DNA of 64,000 bases from CAJQHT01 sp038123275 (GTDB taxonomy: Bacteria > Pseudomonadota > Alphaproteobacteria > Rickettsiales > UBA1997): NCBI GenBank assembly GCA_038123275.1, contig JAYORG010000005.1, positions 1 to 64,000 of the forward strand, written 5' to 3'. Under the pieces are notes generated by a model. It saw only the letters and a program-made list of their open reading frames with translations. It was not told the origin of the DNA and did not search any database. How positions within the stretch are numbered: the stretch's first letter is position 1; each line of letters opens with the position of its first letter. Made by a program: the position numbers and the translations under genes. This document shows, one piece after another, positions 45,992 through 54,918 of this stretch.

Positions 45992-46936
45992 TTAAACCTC
46001 AATATCTTCAAATAAAATTGAAGACAAATATCTTTCTCCGCATGAAGGAAGGATAAATACTATCAACTTACCGGCATTTTCTGGCCTTTTAGCAACTTCT
46101 TTAGCAGCTTTTAAAGCAGCACCAGATGAAATTCCACCTAAAATACCTTCTTTTAAAGCAAGCTCTTTTGCATTAGACACAGCATCTTCATTAGAAACTT
46201 GAATAATTTCATCAATAATACCAGTATTTAAAATCTCAGGCACAAAACCAGCTCCAATTCCTTGAATTTTATGAGGACCAGGCTCGCCACCAGACAAAAT
46301 TGGACTAGCTTCTGGTTCAACTGCAATCATTTTAATATCAGGATTTTTTTCTTTCAAAACACTGCCAACTCCAGTTATAGTGCCACCAGTTCCAATACCA
46401 CTAACAACAATATCTACTTTACCGTCAGTATCATTCCAAATTTCTTGTGCAGTAGTTTTTTTATGAACTTCAACATTTGCTTCATTGGCAAATTGTTGTA
46501 AAATTACTGAATCAGCCATTCCAGAACTTAATTCTTCAGCTTTAGCAACTGCACCTTTCATACCTTTTGCAGCTTCAGTTAAAACCAACTCAGCACCATA
46601 TGCTTTTAATAACTTCCTTCTCTCCAATGACATAGATTCTGGCATGGTTAAAATTAAACGATAACCCTTAATTGCTGCTACAAAAGCTAGAGCAATTCCA
46701 GTATTTCCAGAAGTTGGCTCAATTAAAGTAGTTTTTCCAGGGGTAATCTTACCAGATTTTTCTGCAGCCTCAATCATATTGGCACCAATTCTATCTTTTA
46801 CTGAATTAGCAGGATTAAAATATTCTAACTTAGCAACAATAGTTGCTTTAGTATCATTTAATTTATTAATTTTTACTAACGGCGTATTACCAATTAGATC
46901 TATTACATTATTTGCAATTTTCATTTTTGTTTCCAT
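45992..46936 (-). CDS. cysK: Cysteine synthase (O-acetylserine sulfhydrylase)
   Basis: PLP enzyme making cysteine from O-acetylserine and sulfide. 314 residues. Lys47 in EYFNPANSVKDRIG binds PLP. EPTSGNTGIALAFVAA binds the substrate carboxylate and GIGTGGTITGVG the PLP phosphate. A second ATG at codon 5 (MKIANNV) could be the true start; the annotated ATG lies one base after the cysN stop. It is co-transcribed with cysN. Together with CysE it ends the sulfate-to-cysteine route. Confidence 0.97.
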   Translation of the reverse strand: METKMKIANNVIDLIGNTPLVKINKLNDTKATIVAKLEYFNPANSVKDRIGANMIEAAEKSGKITPGKTTLIEPTSGNTGIALAFVAAIKGYRLILTMPESMSLERRKLLKAYGAELVLTEAAKGMKGAVAKAEELSSGMADSVILQQFANEANVEVHKKTTAQEIWNDTDGKVDIVVSGIGTGGTITGVGSVLKEKNPDIKMIAVEPEASPILSGGEPGPHKIQGIGAGFVPEILNTGIIDEIIQVSNEDAVSNAKELALKEGILGGISSGAALKAAKEVAKRPENAGKLIVFILPSCGERYLSSILFEDIEV

Positions 46937-46937
46937 A

Positions 46938-48263
46938 TTATTTTTTTAAATATTTTTTAATTAAAGAATAAAATTCAAAAAAGAACCCTTCTTTTTTAAG
47001 AGTTTTATCGAGCCCTGCCTCACTTGCTTCAACTATTCCACAAGCCACAGTTTCATTTGTACTTTTATCAATAAGCAAAAATGAACCTGTCTTTCTATTA
47101 GTTTTAAAATCATCAAAAGCTATTGGTGATGATAAAGAAATATCAACATTAGCAATTTGATTTTGTTTAATATCATCAATATGCTCTTCTTTTTGTAAAG
47201 TTTCAACATTTATATGAAAATTGACATTATCTATCCTAGCTCTTGTGTAATTATGATTTAATTTAATAAAATATTCTTTAGAATTATCACGATTAAAATC
47301 TTCTTCGCTAAACCATAATAAATGTGATTTAAAATGATCTGCTAATTGTGGTTTATTAGCAAAATCTGCAATTAACCCTCCACGATCAAGATCAATATCT
47401 TTATCCAGCCTTATTAAAATAGAATCATTCGAATTAGCAGTTTCTACATTTTTAGAAGAATGTATTATTTCAATAATTGTAGCATTTTTCTTCAAAGGAT
47501 AGGCACTAACACCATCTCCAACATTTAAAATTCCTGTTGATAAAAATCCTTGATAATATCTTTTTTGATCATCTTTAATAACTTTTTGCACTTGCAATCT
47601 AGTAACTGCCTTATCAGAAGCTTTATGTCTAATAGCTAAAAGATAATCAATTATAGACTTACCTTTATACCAAGAGATATTATCACTCTTTTTAACTATA
47701 TTATCCCCTTTTAATGCAATGATAGGAACAAAATAGATATTATCAAAATTCAAATCTTTGGTTTTTTGTAAATATTCTCTTTTAATTTTATCAAAAGTTT
47801 TTTGGTCATTATTAATTAAATCCATCTTATTAACAGCAACGATAATATTTTTGATACCAAATAAATGAGAAATATAACTATGTCTAATAGTTTGAGTTTT
47901 TATTCCTTTCTTGCCATCAATTAAGATAATAGCAATATTAGAATTAGAAGCGGCAACAGCCATATTCCTGGTATATTGTTCATGACCTGGGGCATCAGCA
48001 ATAATAAATTTTTGATCCTTATGAGAAAAATAACGATACGCAGCATCAATAGTAATTCTTTGTGATCTTTCGGAAGTTAACCCATCTAGAAATAAAGAGA
48101 AATCAATCTCTCCACCCTTAAAAGAAACATCTGTTGACTTTGTTACTTCTTCAATTTGATCCTGATAAAGAGAGTCAGTGTCATAAAGAAGTCTACCAAT
48201 TAATGTAGATTTACCGTCATCAACATTTCCTGCTGTTAAAAATTTTATTATTTCTTGTGTCAT
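46938..48263 (-). CDS. cysN: Sulfate adenylyltransferase GTPase subunit
   Basis: GTP-hydrolysing subunit that drives ATP sulfurylase with CysD. 441 residues. GTPase motifs: AGNVDDGKSTLIGRLLYD (G1, 11-28), DAPGHEQYTRNM (G3) and NKMDL (G4). The beta-barrel domains follow as in elongation factors. There is no C-terminal APS-kinase (CysC) extension, as found in fused CysNC/NodQ proteins; this fits the APS-type reductase encoded here. It is separated from the upstream cysD by a palindromic repeat. Confidence 0.97.
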   Translation of the reverse strand: MTQEIIKFLTAGNVDDGKSTLIGRLLYDTDSLYQDQIEEVTKSTDVSFKGGEIDFSLFLDGLTSERSQRITIDAAYRYFSHKDQKFIIADAPGHEQYTRNMAVAASNSNIAIILIDGKKGIKTQTIRHSYISHLFGIKNIIVAVNKMDLINNDQKTFDKIKREYLQKTKDLNFDNIYFVPIIALKGDNIVKKSDNISWYKGKSIIDYLLAIRHKASDKAVTRLQVQKVIKDDQKRYYQGFLSTGILNVGDGVSAYPLKKNATIIEIIHSSKNVETANSNDSILIRLDKDIDLDRGGLIADFANKPQLADHFKSHLLWFSEEDFNRDNSKEYFIKLNHNYTRARIDNVNFHINVETLQKEEHIDDIKQNQIANVDISLSSPIAFDDFKTNRKTGSFLLIDKSTNETVACGIVEASEAGLDKTLKKEGFFFEFYSLIKKYLKK

Positions 48264-48298
48264 TTTATATTTAAAAAATTTTAATTTTTTTCTTTTAA

Positions 48299-48478
48299 TG
48301 TCATCCTGAAGACTAGTAACTCTTGTAAAGCTTTGCTTTACTAGAGTTACTTGGCGAAGGAACTCACACTACAAATGGAGGGGTTAATATTAACTCCTCC
48401 ACCCTTTTAAGTGAGGTCCTTCTACAAGTTACTCTAAGTCAGCAAGCTGACCAAGAGTAACTAGCATTCAGGATGACA
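48299..48478. repeat. Dispersed palindromic repeat, copy 8
   Basis: Starts TGTCATCCTGAAG and ends TTCAGGATGACA. Strong internal hairpin AGTAACTCTTGTAAAGC/GCTTTACTAGAGTTACT and a second one, AGTTACTCT/AGAGTAACT. It lies between cysD and cysN, inside the sulfur gene run. Confidence 0.88.
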
Positions 48479-48485
48479 GTAGAAA

Positions 48486-49385
48486 CTAAAAATACCCTTC
48501 CAGTTTTTTCTTCTCCATAGACCCAGCCTGGTCCGAATCAATTAACCTACCTTGTCTTTCAGAAAATTTACTTGCTTGCATTTCAGCAATTATTTGATCT
48601 AAATTTTCAGCCTTAGATTCAACTGCTCCAGTTAAAGGATAACAACCAAGAGTTCTAAATCTAACATTTGCCATTTTTGGCTTTTCACCTTTTTCTAATG
48701 GGAAGCGATCATCATCAACCATAATTTTAGTACCATTTCTATCAACAACTGGTCTCTTTTTAGCAAAATAAAGAGGAACAACTTCAATTTCTCTTTCTTT
48801 AATATATTGCCAAACATCTAATTCAGTCCAATTTGACAAAGGAAAAACACGCATTGACTCACCATCATTTATCTTGCAATTAAAAATATTAAACATTTCT
48901 GGTCTTTGTGACTTTGGGTCCCAGCCATGAAATTTACTCCTAAAAGAAAAGATCCTTTCTTTAGCACGAGACTTTTCTTCATCTCTTCTGGCTCCACCAA
49001 GTGCAACATCAAATTTATGCTCATTTAAAGCCTGCCTTAACCCTTCAGTCTTCATAATATCGGTATATGTTTTACTTCCCTGTCCAAAAGGAGTTACTTT
49101 TTTCTTAACACCTTCTTGATTAGTATGAACAATTAAATCAAGATCAAACTTCTTAGCCTGGTAATTACGAAATTTAATCATTTCTTTAAATTTCCAAGTA
49201 GTGTCAATATGAAGTATCTTCACTGGAGGTTTTACTGGATAAAAAGCTTTTAATAAAAGATGAAGTAATACACTAGAATCTTTACCAATTGAATACATCA
49301 TCACCGGATTTTCAAATTCAGCAATAGCCTCACGAATTATATAAATTGCTTCATCTTCTAATGTTTGTAAATATTTACTAACCAT
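48486..49385 (-). CDS. cysD: Sulfate adenylyltransferase catalytic subunit
   Basis: Forms adenosine 5'-phosphosulfate from ATP and sulfate. 299 residues. MMYSIGKDSSVLLHLLLKAF (29-48) is the PP-loop of this ATP-pyrophosphatase family. The ARRDEEKSRAKERIFSFR block binds substrate. PLSNWTELDVWQYIKEREIE and the C-terminal RFRTLGCYPLTGAVES are typical. It begins 2 nt after the cysI stop, so cysI and cysD are coupled. Confidence 0.97.
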   Translation of the reverse strand: MVSKYLQTLEDEAIYIIREAIAEFENPVMMYSIGKDSSVLLHLLLKAFYPVKPPVKILHIDTTWKFKEMIKFRNYQAKKFDLDLIVHTNQEGVKKKVTPFGQGSKTYTDIMKTEGLRQALNEHKFDVALGGARRDEEKSRAKERIFSFRSKFHGWDPKSQRPEMFNIFNCKINDGESMRVFPLSNWTELDVWQYIKEREIEVVPLYFAKKRPVVDRNGTKIMVDDDRFPLEKGEKPKMANVRFRTLGCYPLTGAVESKAENLDQIIAEMQASKFSERQGRLIDSDQAGSMEKKKLEGYF

Positions 49386-49387
49386 TT

Positions 49388-51031
49388 TTAATTAACTCCT
49401 TCTTTTACTAGTTTGTATGAAAAGTCTCCAAAAGACTCATTTGTTTCTTTATTTTTGACATAGTCAGCAAATAAAATATCTAGATTCTCTAAAATTTCAC
49501 TTTCAGTTAAATCTTCCTTGTAAAGCGTATTAAGTCTTTCTCCAATATGAGAACCACCAATATACATATTATATTTTCCCATAGACTTACCAACAAAACC
49601 AACTTCCGCCATAAATGGACGAGCACAGCCATTAGGACATCCTGTCATTCTAATTGAAACTGGATTATCTTTAATTTTATGCTTTGTTAAAATTGGCTCA
49701 ATCTTAGAAATTAATGTTGGTAAATATCTTTGACCCTCAGCTAGAGCTAATGGACAAGTATTAAGTGCAACACAAGCCATAGAGTTTTTTCTAACATTAG
49801 AAACATCCTCATCTCTAACATTATGTTTTTCTAATATTTTAACTACCTTGGCCTTATTTTTAGATTCAATATTACTAACAATAATATTTTGATTAGAGGT
49901 AAATCTAATATCAGATAAACCAGCTTTAGTAATTTCTAGAAGTGCACTTTTAAGGCTAGAATTTTCATCATCTAAAATTCTGCCATTTTCAACAAAAATT
50001 AAATTATGGTGCAACCCTTTATAGTCCTCAAACCAACCATAATAATCATTTCTTGCTTCAAATTTAAAATGTTTAGAATCTTGCAATTTAACACTTCTTT
50101 TTTCGATCTCACCCTTAACAAAATCCACTCCCAAACGAGCTACAGTATATTTAAAACGAGATAATTTACGGTCTTCTCTGTTGCCATAATCTCTTTGAGT
50201 TGTAGCAATTGCTGTTACTACATCTAAGATCTTATCTTTTGGAGCAAATCCAATTAAATCACCTGTTCTTGGGTAAGTATTTTCATTGCCATGAGTATTA
50301 CCCATACCACCACCAATAGTAATATTAAAACCAAGTAATTTCTCATCTTCAATAATAGCAATTAAGCCAATATCATGAGCATAAATGTCAACATCATTAT
50401 CAGGTGGAATAGCTACTACAATTTTAAATTTTCTTGGTAAGTAAGTTTCTCCATAAATTGGCTCCTTCTCTTCCTTAGTAATTTTTTCACCATCCAGCCA
50501 AATCTCTTTATAAGCATTAGTTGCCGGCAATAGGTGTTCACTTATCTTCTTAGAATATTCATATACTTCATCATGTGCCTTTATTTTAGCAATTGTTGAA
50601 GTTGACATGATATTTCGATTCACGTCACCACAAGCCGCAATTGAATCTAAATTATACTTATCAAACCAAGCTACAGTAGGTTTTAAAACTGACTTAACAA
50701 CGCCATGCAATTGAATAGTTTGACGAGTCGTAACTTTAATAACTCCAGTTGAGTTATCATTAGCAATCTCATCAGTTGCAACCCATTGCTTAGCTGAAAT
50801 CTTACCACCAGGAATTCTTAAACGAATCATAAAAGAATAAAGAGGTTCTAATTTTTTCTCTGCCCTTTCATCTCTGCGATCACGATCATCTTGCTGATAA
50901 ATTCCATGGAATTTAATTACCGTTTGATCATCTTCGAATAAAGATCCAGTTACAGGATTTTTTAAACTCTCATCTAAAGTTCCTCTTAACTTTTGACTTT
51001 TAATTTTTATTTCTTCTGCTTTATTACTCAT
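49388..51031 (-). CDS. cysI: Sulfite reductase haemoprotein (beta) subunit
   Basis: Six-electron reduction of sulfite to sulfide using a coupled [4Fe-4S]-sirohaem. 547 residues. Cluster ligands are Cys420 and Cys426 (ACVALNTC) and Cys465 and Cys469 (TGCPNGCARP). TRQTIQLHGVVKS and the AACGDVNRNIMST block carry the sulfite/sirohaem-binding Arg residues. The partner flavoprotein CysJ is encoded next to it, so it is the NADPH-type enzyme. A palindromic repeat separates it from cysJ. Confidence 0.97.
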   Translation of the reverse strand: MSNKAEEIKIKSQKLRGTLDESLKNPVTGSLFEDDQTVIKFHGIYQQDDRDRRDERAEKKLEPLYSFMIRLRIPGGKISAKQWVATDEIANDNSTGVIKVTTRQTIQLHGVVKSVLKPTVAWFDKYNLDSIAACGDVNRNIMSTSTIAKIKAHDEVYEYSKKISEHLLPATNAYKEIWLDGEKITKEEKEPIYGETYLPRKFKIVVAIPPDNDVDIYAHDIGLIAIIEDEKLLGFNITIGGGMGNTHGNENTYPRTGDLIGFAPKDKILDVVTAIATTQRDYGNREDRKLSRFKYTVARLGVDFVKGEIEKRSVKLQDSKHFKFEARNDYYGWFEDYKGLHHNLIFVENGRILDDENSSLKSALLEITKAGLSDIRFTSNQNIIVSNIESKNKAKVVKILEKHNVRDEDVSNVRKNSMACVALNTCPLALAEGQRYLPTLISKIEPILTKHKIKDNPVSIRMTGCPNGCARPFMAEVGFVGKSMGKYNMYIGGSHIGERLNTLYKEDLTESEILENLDILFADYVKNKETNESFGDFSYKLVKEGVN

Positions 51032-51065
51032 TTTTAATTAAAAAATTTTTAATTTTTTCCGTTAA

Positions 51066-51243
51066 TGTCATCCTGAATTTAAAGAATCTTACGCATCTTT
51101 GATACGTTAGAGTCTTTTATATGAAGGAACTCACATCAAGAATATAGTGTTAATATTAACTCCTACACTCTTGACGTGAGTTCCTTCGTAAAGTTACTCT
51201 AAGTCAGCAAGCTGACTAAGAGTAACTACCCTTCAGGATGACA
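51066..51243. repeat. Dispersed palindromic repeat, copy 9
   Basis: Starts TGTCATCCTGAATTT and ends TTCAGGATGACA. Internal hairpins include CTTACGCATC/GATACGTTAG and AGTTACTCT/AGAGTAACT. It lies between cysJ and cysI on the same strand. Confidence 0.88.
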
Positions 51244-51252
51244 TATATATAT

Positions 51253-52683
51253 TTAATAAACATCCAATAAATATCTCTCTTCTTCTTTCAATTTATCAAG
51301 ATATTCACCAGCTTGTTTCTTGCTCTTTTTACCAAACTCTTCAATAACCTTTAAAAGGCTATCTTCAACATCTTTTGACATTTTCTCTTTATCTCCACAA
51401 ACATAAAAATAAGCGCCCTTTTCTAGCCAATTAAATAGCTCTTTACCTCGTTCTTTAATTTTATGTTGAACATAAATTTTTTCTTTTTGATCTCTTGAAA
51501 AAGCTACATCAATATTAGTTAATAACTCAGAATCTAAATAATCTTGCCATTCAGTTTGATAAAGAAAATCTTTTAAGAAATTACACTCACCAAAAAATAA
51601 CCAATTCTTTCCTGATGCTGCAGAAAAATTTCTCTGTGCCATAAATGATCTAAAAGGAGCAATTCCAGTTCCAGGTCCTACCATAATAATATCTTTATCA
51701 TTATCTGGTAATTTAAATTGACGATTCTTACTTACATAAAAGTTAACCTTACTTCCTGGTTCTAAATCAGCTAAATAATTAGAACATAGTCCTTTTTGCT
51801 CAACCCCATCTTTATCTTTATATTTTAAAACACTTACAGTTAAATGCACCTCTCCTTCAGTCTCATCAACACTAGATGCTATTGAATAAAGCCTTGGAGT
51901 AATTTTATCTCCATTTTTATCTGTTAACAAAATACCAATAGAATCACCAGGTTCATAAGAAATATCACCGTCAACACCAATTTCAATATGCCTGGTTTCT
52001 TTAACTGACCCAATATCATTTAAAACAATATTAGTTAAAATCTCACCTTCATAATTTGATTTATTAAATGATTTTTTTACTACACCACTACCACCAGAAA
52101 CACTAGCACCAAATGCTTCAAAAACCTTATCTTTAGCTGTGTCTAGATGATCTTCAAAATCTAAATCAAAATCAATTCTTGGCGCTTTCTTTTTAGCACT
52201 TAATTGATCCAATCTCTTTTCTAAATCCTTCCCTGCTTGACAAAATAACGGATAATTAGTATCACCCAAAGCAATCACTAAATAATGCAAATTATCTAAT
52301 TTAAGATCTTCATTTTTAACAAATTCCCAGAATTTTTTTCCAGGTTCTGGCATTTCACCTTCACCATGGGTGCTAATTATAAAAACTACATTCTTTTCTT
52401 TTTCTAAATCGGTAAAGCGATATTGATTAGAAGCTTTTAATTTTACATTAACAGATTTTTCCTTTAAAGCTTTACTAAGTTCTAATCCAATAAATTTAGA
52501 ATTACCTGTTTCAGTAACATAAATAATAGTTAATTTATCTACTAAACCAGAAGCATCAACTTGAGATGAAACTACACCACCACCAGCAGATCCAGATAAG
52601 TAACCACTTGCCCAAAGCTGCTCATCTTTATTTGATCCAGCTATAAATTGATCTAATATTTTCTGTAATTCCTTTTTTAACAT
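51253..52683 (-). CDS. cysJ: Sulfite reductase flavoprotein (alpha) subunit, lacking the connecting domain
   Basis: Passes electrons from NADPH through FAD and FMN to CysI. 476 residues, against about 600 in E. coli. The flavodoxin domain spans about 50-195 (YVTETGNSKFIG, STHGEGEMPEPG, LGDTNYPLFC). The FAD domain then begins (YEPGDSIGILLT, 243-253), but only eight residues (DKNGDKIT) separate it from PRLYSIASS (263-271); in E. coli about 90 residues of helical connecting domain lie here. The NADPH domain is complete: GPGTGIAPFRSFM, NWLFFGE, SRDQKEKIYVQ, YVCGD, and the final LLDVY. The deletion is clean and in frame. cysH lies 3 nt upstream. Confidence 0.93.
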   Translation of the reverse strand: MLKKELQKILDQFIAGSNKDEQLWASGYLSGSAGGGVVSSQVDASGLVDKLTIIYVTETGNSKFIGLELSKALKEKSVNVKLKASNQYRFTDLEKEKNVVFIISTHGEGEMPEPGKKFWEFVKNEDLKLDNLHYLVIALGDTNYPLFCQAGKDLEKRLDQLSAKKKAPRIDFDLDFEDHLDTAKDKVFEAFGASVSGGSGVVKKSFNKSNYEGEILTNIVLNDIGSVKETRHIEIGVDGDISYEPGDSIGILLTDKNGDKITPRLYSIASSVDETEGEVHLTVSVLKYKDKDGVEQKGLCSNYLADLEPGSKVNFYVSKNRQFKLPDNDKDIIMVGPGTGIAPFRSFMAQRNFSAASGKNWLFFGECNFLKDFLYQTEWQDYLDSELLTNIDVAFSRDQKEKIYVQHKIKERGKELFNWLEKGAYFYVCGDKEKMSKDVEDSLLKVIEEFGKKSKKQAGEYLDKLKEEERYLLDVY

Positions 52684-52686
52684 TTT

Positions 52687-53424
52687 TTAAAATACGTCTT
52701 TATTATTCTTACTAACTCTAGTTAATTTACCATCAACCATATGTAATCCACATTCTTGATCGCTATTACTTTCCCACCACCATCTTCCAGACCTAGAATC
52801 TTCTCCTTCTTTAACTGCTCTAGAGCAAGGATCACAACCTATCGATTTATAACCAGCATCATAAAGTTTATTGTAAGGAATATTATTTTCTTTAATATAT
52901 TTAAAAACCTGATCCTCGCTTAATTCTAAGACTGGATAAAATTTAATAATATTTAAACCGGCATCAACTTCAAAAAATTCCTTATCTTGTCTATTTAAAT
53001 TATGCTCCCTTCTTAAGCCACTAATCCATAATTCTTTACCTTTTAAAGCTTTCTTAAGTGGCATAACTTTTCTAATATAACAACATTTATGTCTTAAATC
53101 AGTGCTATCATAAAATGAATTAATGCCATTATTTGTGACAAACTCACCAATCTCTTTAGCATCTGGACAAAAAGCCTTTATTTTTCCCTTATATTTAGTT
53201 AAAACTTCTTGCCAAACTTCATGAGTTTCCTTGGGTAAGCGCCCAGTATCAATAGCAAAAACCTCGATATTTAAATTATTCTTAAATATTACATCCGTAA
53301 TTATCTGATCCTCAATGCTAAAACTAGTTGAAAAAGTAATATTGTTATAATTATTAGCAACAAATTTAATCTTTTCCTGCCAATTTAAATTTTTAGTTTG
53401 TGTTAATAAATCCTTAACTTGCAT
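52687..53424 (-). CDS. cysH: APS reductase (iron-sulfur, thioredoxin-dependent)
   Basis: Reduces adenosine 5'-phosphosulfate to sulfite. 245 residues from ATG 53424, chosen because GGGAGG lies 4 nt upstream, one of the few clear Shine-Dalgarno sites here; a longer frame to 53517 exists, but its extra part overlaps cysG. The [4Fe-4S] ligands of the APS type are visible: Cys114-Cys115 (HKCCYIRK) and Cys197 and Cys200 (GCDPCSR). Catalytic Cys225 is in ECGLHM. True PAPS reductases lack the four cluster cysteines, so APS is the likely substrate. It overlaps the cysG end by 11 nt. Confidence 0.95.
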   Translation of the reverse strand: MQVKDLLTQTKNLNWQEKIKFVANNYNNITFSTSFSIEDQIITDVIFKNNLNIEVFAIDTGRLPKETHEVWQEVLTKYKGKIKAFCPDAKEIGEFVTNNGINSFYDSTDLRHKCCYIRKVMPLKKALKGKELWISGLRREHNLNRQDKEFFEVDAGLNIIKFYPVLELSEDQVFKYIKENNIPYNKLYDAGYKSIGCDPCSRAVKEGEDSRSGRWWWESNSDQECGLHMVDGKLTRVSKNNKDVF

Positions 53425-54847
53425 TAACCTCCCTTTTTCTTGGATTTTTAAAATAAATTCCGTGCAAATTTTCTTCCTTCCACTTATAATCTTGATGATG
53501 TTTAACAACATCACCAATAATTACTATTGATGGCGAAGTAAAATCAGTACTACTAAAATCTTTATCAAAATTTTTAAGGTTAGATACATAAGTTTTTTGA
53601 TAAGGAGTGGAAACTTGCTCAATAATGGCAATTGGTGTTGCCTTATTCTTTCCTGATTTAATTAGATTCTTAGAAATTACCGATAAATTGCGAGAAGACA
53701 TATAAAGAACCAAAGAATCGTCACTATCACTTAAATTTTGCCAATAATCACTATCAAATAAATCTTTTTCATAGACAGTTAAAAAACGCACTGATTGATT
53801 AGAGTCTCTTGAAGTTAGAGGAATTCCACTATAAGCAGCTGCACCACTAGCAGCAGTAATGCCAGGAACTATTTGATAAGTAACACCTAAATCTTTAATA
53901 GCATCAATTTCTTCGCTCAAATGAGCAAATATTGAACAATCGCCACCTTTAAGACGTGCCACAATATTTCCTTTTACTGAATAATCTCTAATTAATTCAT
54001 TGATTTCATTTTGTTTGTAACGATGTTTATCTCTTTTTTTACCAACATTAATTTTAACAGCATCTCTTCTGGCATGAATTAAAATTTCTTCACTAACTAG
54101 ACGATCATACAATACTATATCAGCTTTAGATAATAAATTAACCGCTTTTAATGTAATTAACTCAGGATCTCCAGGACCAGCACCTATAAAATAAACAGCA
54201 CCCTGCTTTTTATTATTTGTATCAGCAAACTTCTTATCAAATAATTTTTGTGCTTTATTAATATTACCAACAGCAATTTCTTCACCTATTATTCCCTCTA
54301 ATACATCTTGCCAAAAAATTCTACGTGCCTGTAAATTGGTTAACTTGTTCCTAACTTTATCTCTGTTAGTAACAATAAACTCATTAAATAAATCAAGATT
54401 TTGCGGTAATGATAAATTAATTCTTTTCTTTAAAACTCTAGCTAAAACTGGAGACATACCAGAAGTGCCAGCTGAAATAATAATATTTTCCTTTTTAACA
54501 TTAGCACCAAAGATAAAATCTGAATTTTTTGGATCATCAACAACATTAACTAAAATACCCAATTCTTTAGAATTAGAAGCAATTTCTTTATTTACCTTCT
54601 TATCGTTAGTAGCAGCAATTACAACATCATAACCTTTTAGGAATTTTTTATTATATTTACCCTTAATATGAGTAATATTATTTTCTTCTATTAAACCTAA
54701 TGAGTTTTTATTAAATTCTTTAGACAAAACTGTAACCTTATCGCTAAATTCAAGCACGGATTCAAGCTTAGCTAGGCCAATATTACCAGACCCAACTATT
54801 AAAAACTTAATATTACCAATGTCTAAAAACAGTGGAAAATATGACAT
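53414..54847 (-). CDS. cysG: Sirohaem synthase (fused dehydrogenase/ferrochelatase and uroporphyrinogen-III methyltransferase)
   Basis: Makes sirohaem for CysI. 477 residues in two parts. Residues 1-210 are precorrin-2 dehydrogenase/sirohydrochlorin ferrochelatase (FLIVGSGNIGLAKLESVLEF, VIAATNDKKVNKEIA, and ISAGTSGMSPVLARVLKKRI). Residues about 217-460 are the SAM-dependent methyltransferase (YFIGAGPGDPELITLKAVNLL, ARLKGGDCSIFAH, VPGITAASGAAAYSGIPLTS). First structural gene of the sulfur block, preceded by a poly-cysteine leader and a terminator-like hairpin. No Shine-Dalgarno is visible before the ATG at 54847. Confidence 0.97.
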   Translation of the reverse strand: MSYFPLFLDIGNIKFLIVGSGNIGLAKLESVLEFSDKVTVLSKEFNKNSLGLIEENNITHIKGKYNKKFLKGYDVVIAATNDKKVNKEIASNSKELGILVNVVDDPKNSDFIFGANVKKENIIISAGTSGMSPVLARVLKKRINLSLPQNLDLFNEFIVTNRDKVRNKLTNLQARRIFWQDVLEGIIGEEIAVGNINKAQKLFDKKFADTNNKKQGAVYFIGAGPGDPELITLKAVNLLSKADIVLYDRLVSEEILIHARRDAVKINVGKKRDKHRYKQNEINELIRDYSVKGNIVARLKGGDCSIFAHLSEEIDAIKDLGVTYQIVPGITAASGAAAYSGIPLTSRDSNQSVRFLTVYEKDLFDSDYWQNLSDSDDSLVLYMSSRNLSVISKNLIKSGKNKATPIAIIEQVSTPYQKTYVSNLKNFDKDFSSTDFTSPSIVIIGDVVKHHQDYKWKEENLHGIYFKNPRKREVNAS

Positions 54848-54861
54848 CTAAAAAAACTAAT

Positions 54862-54907
54862 TAATTAAAAAAAAACAAAAAAAAGAAAGAAAACCCTAGA
54901 AGCTAGG
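54862..54907 (-). terminator. Attenuator hairpin and U-tract upstream of cysG
   Basis: Read on the minus strand: CCTAG (54907-54903), loop CTT, CTAGG (54899-54895), followed by about 30 nt almost all T down to 54862. It starts 11 nt after the stop codon of the poly-Cys leader and ends 14 nt before cysG. The stem is only 5 bp (6 with a U-G pair), but the U-tract is very long. Intrinsic terminator by pattern. Confidence 0.65.
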
Positions 54908-54918
54908 AAAAGATATTG

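Noticed and set aside
53425..53517. Longer N-terminus for cysH
   Set aside because: The 31 extra codons overlap cysG and add nothing like the family; the ATG at 53424 has a clear GGGAGG ribosome binding site.
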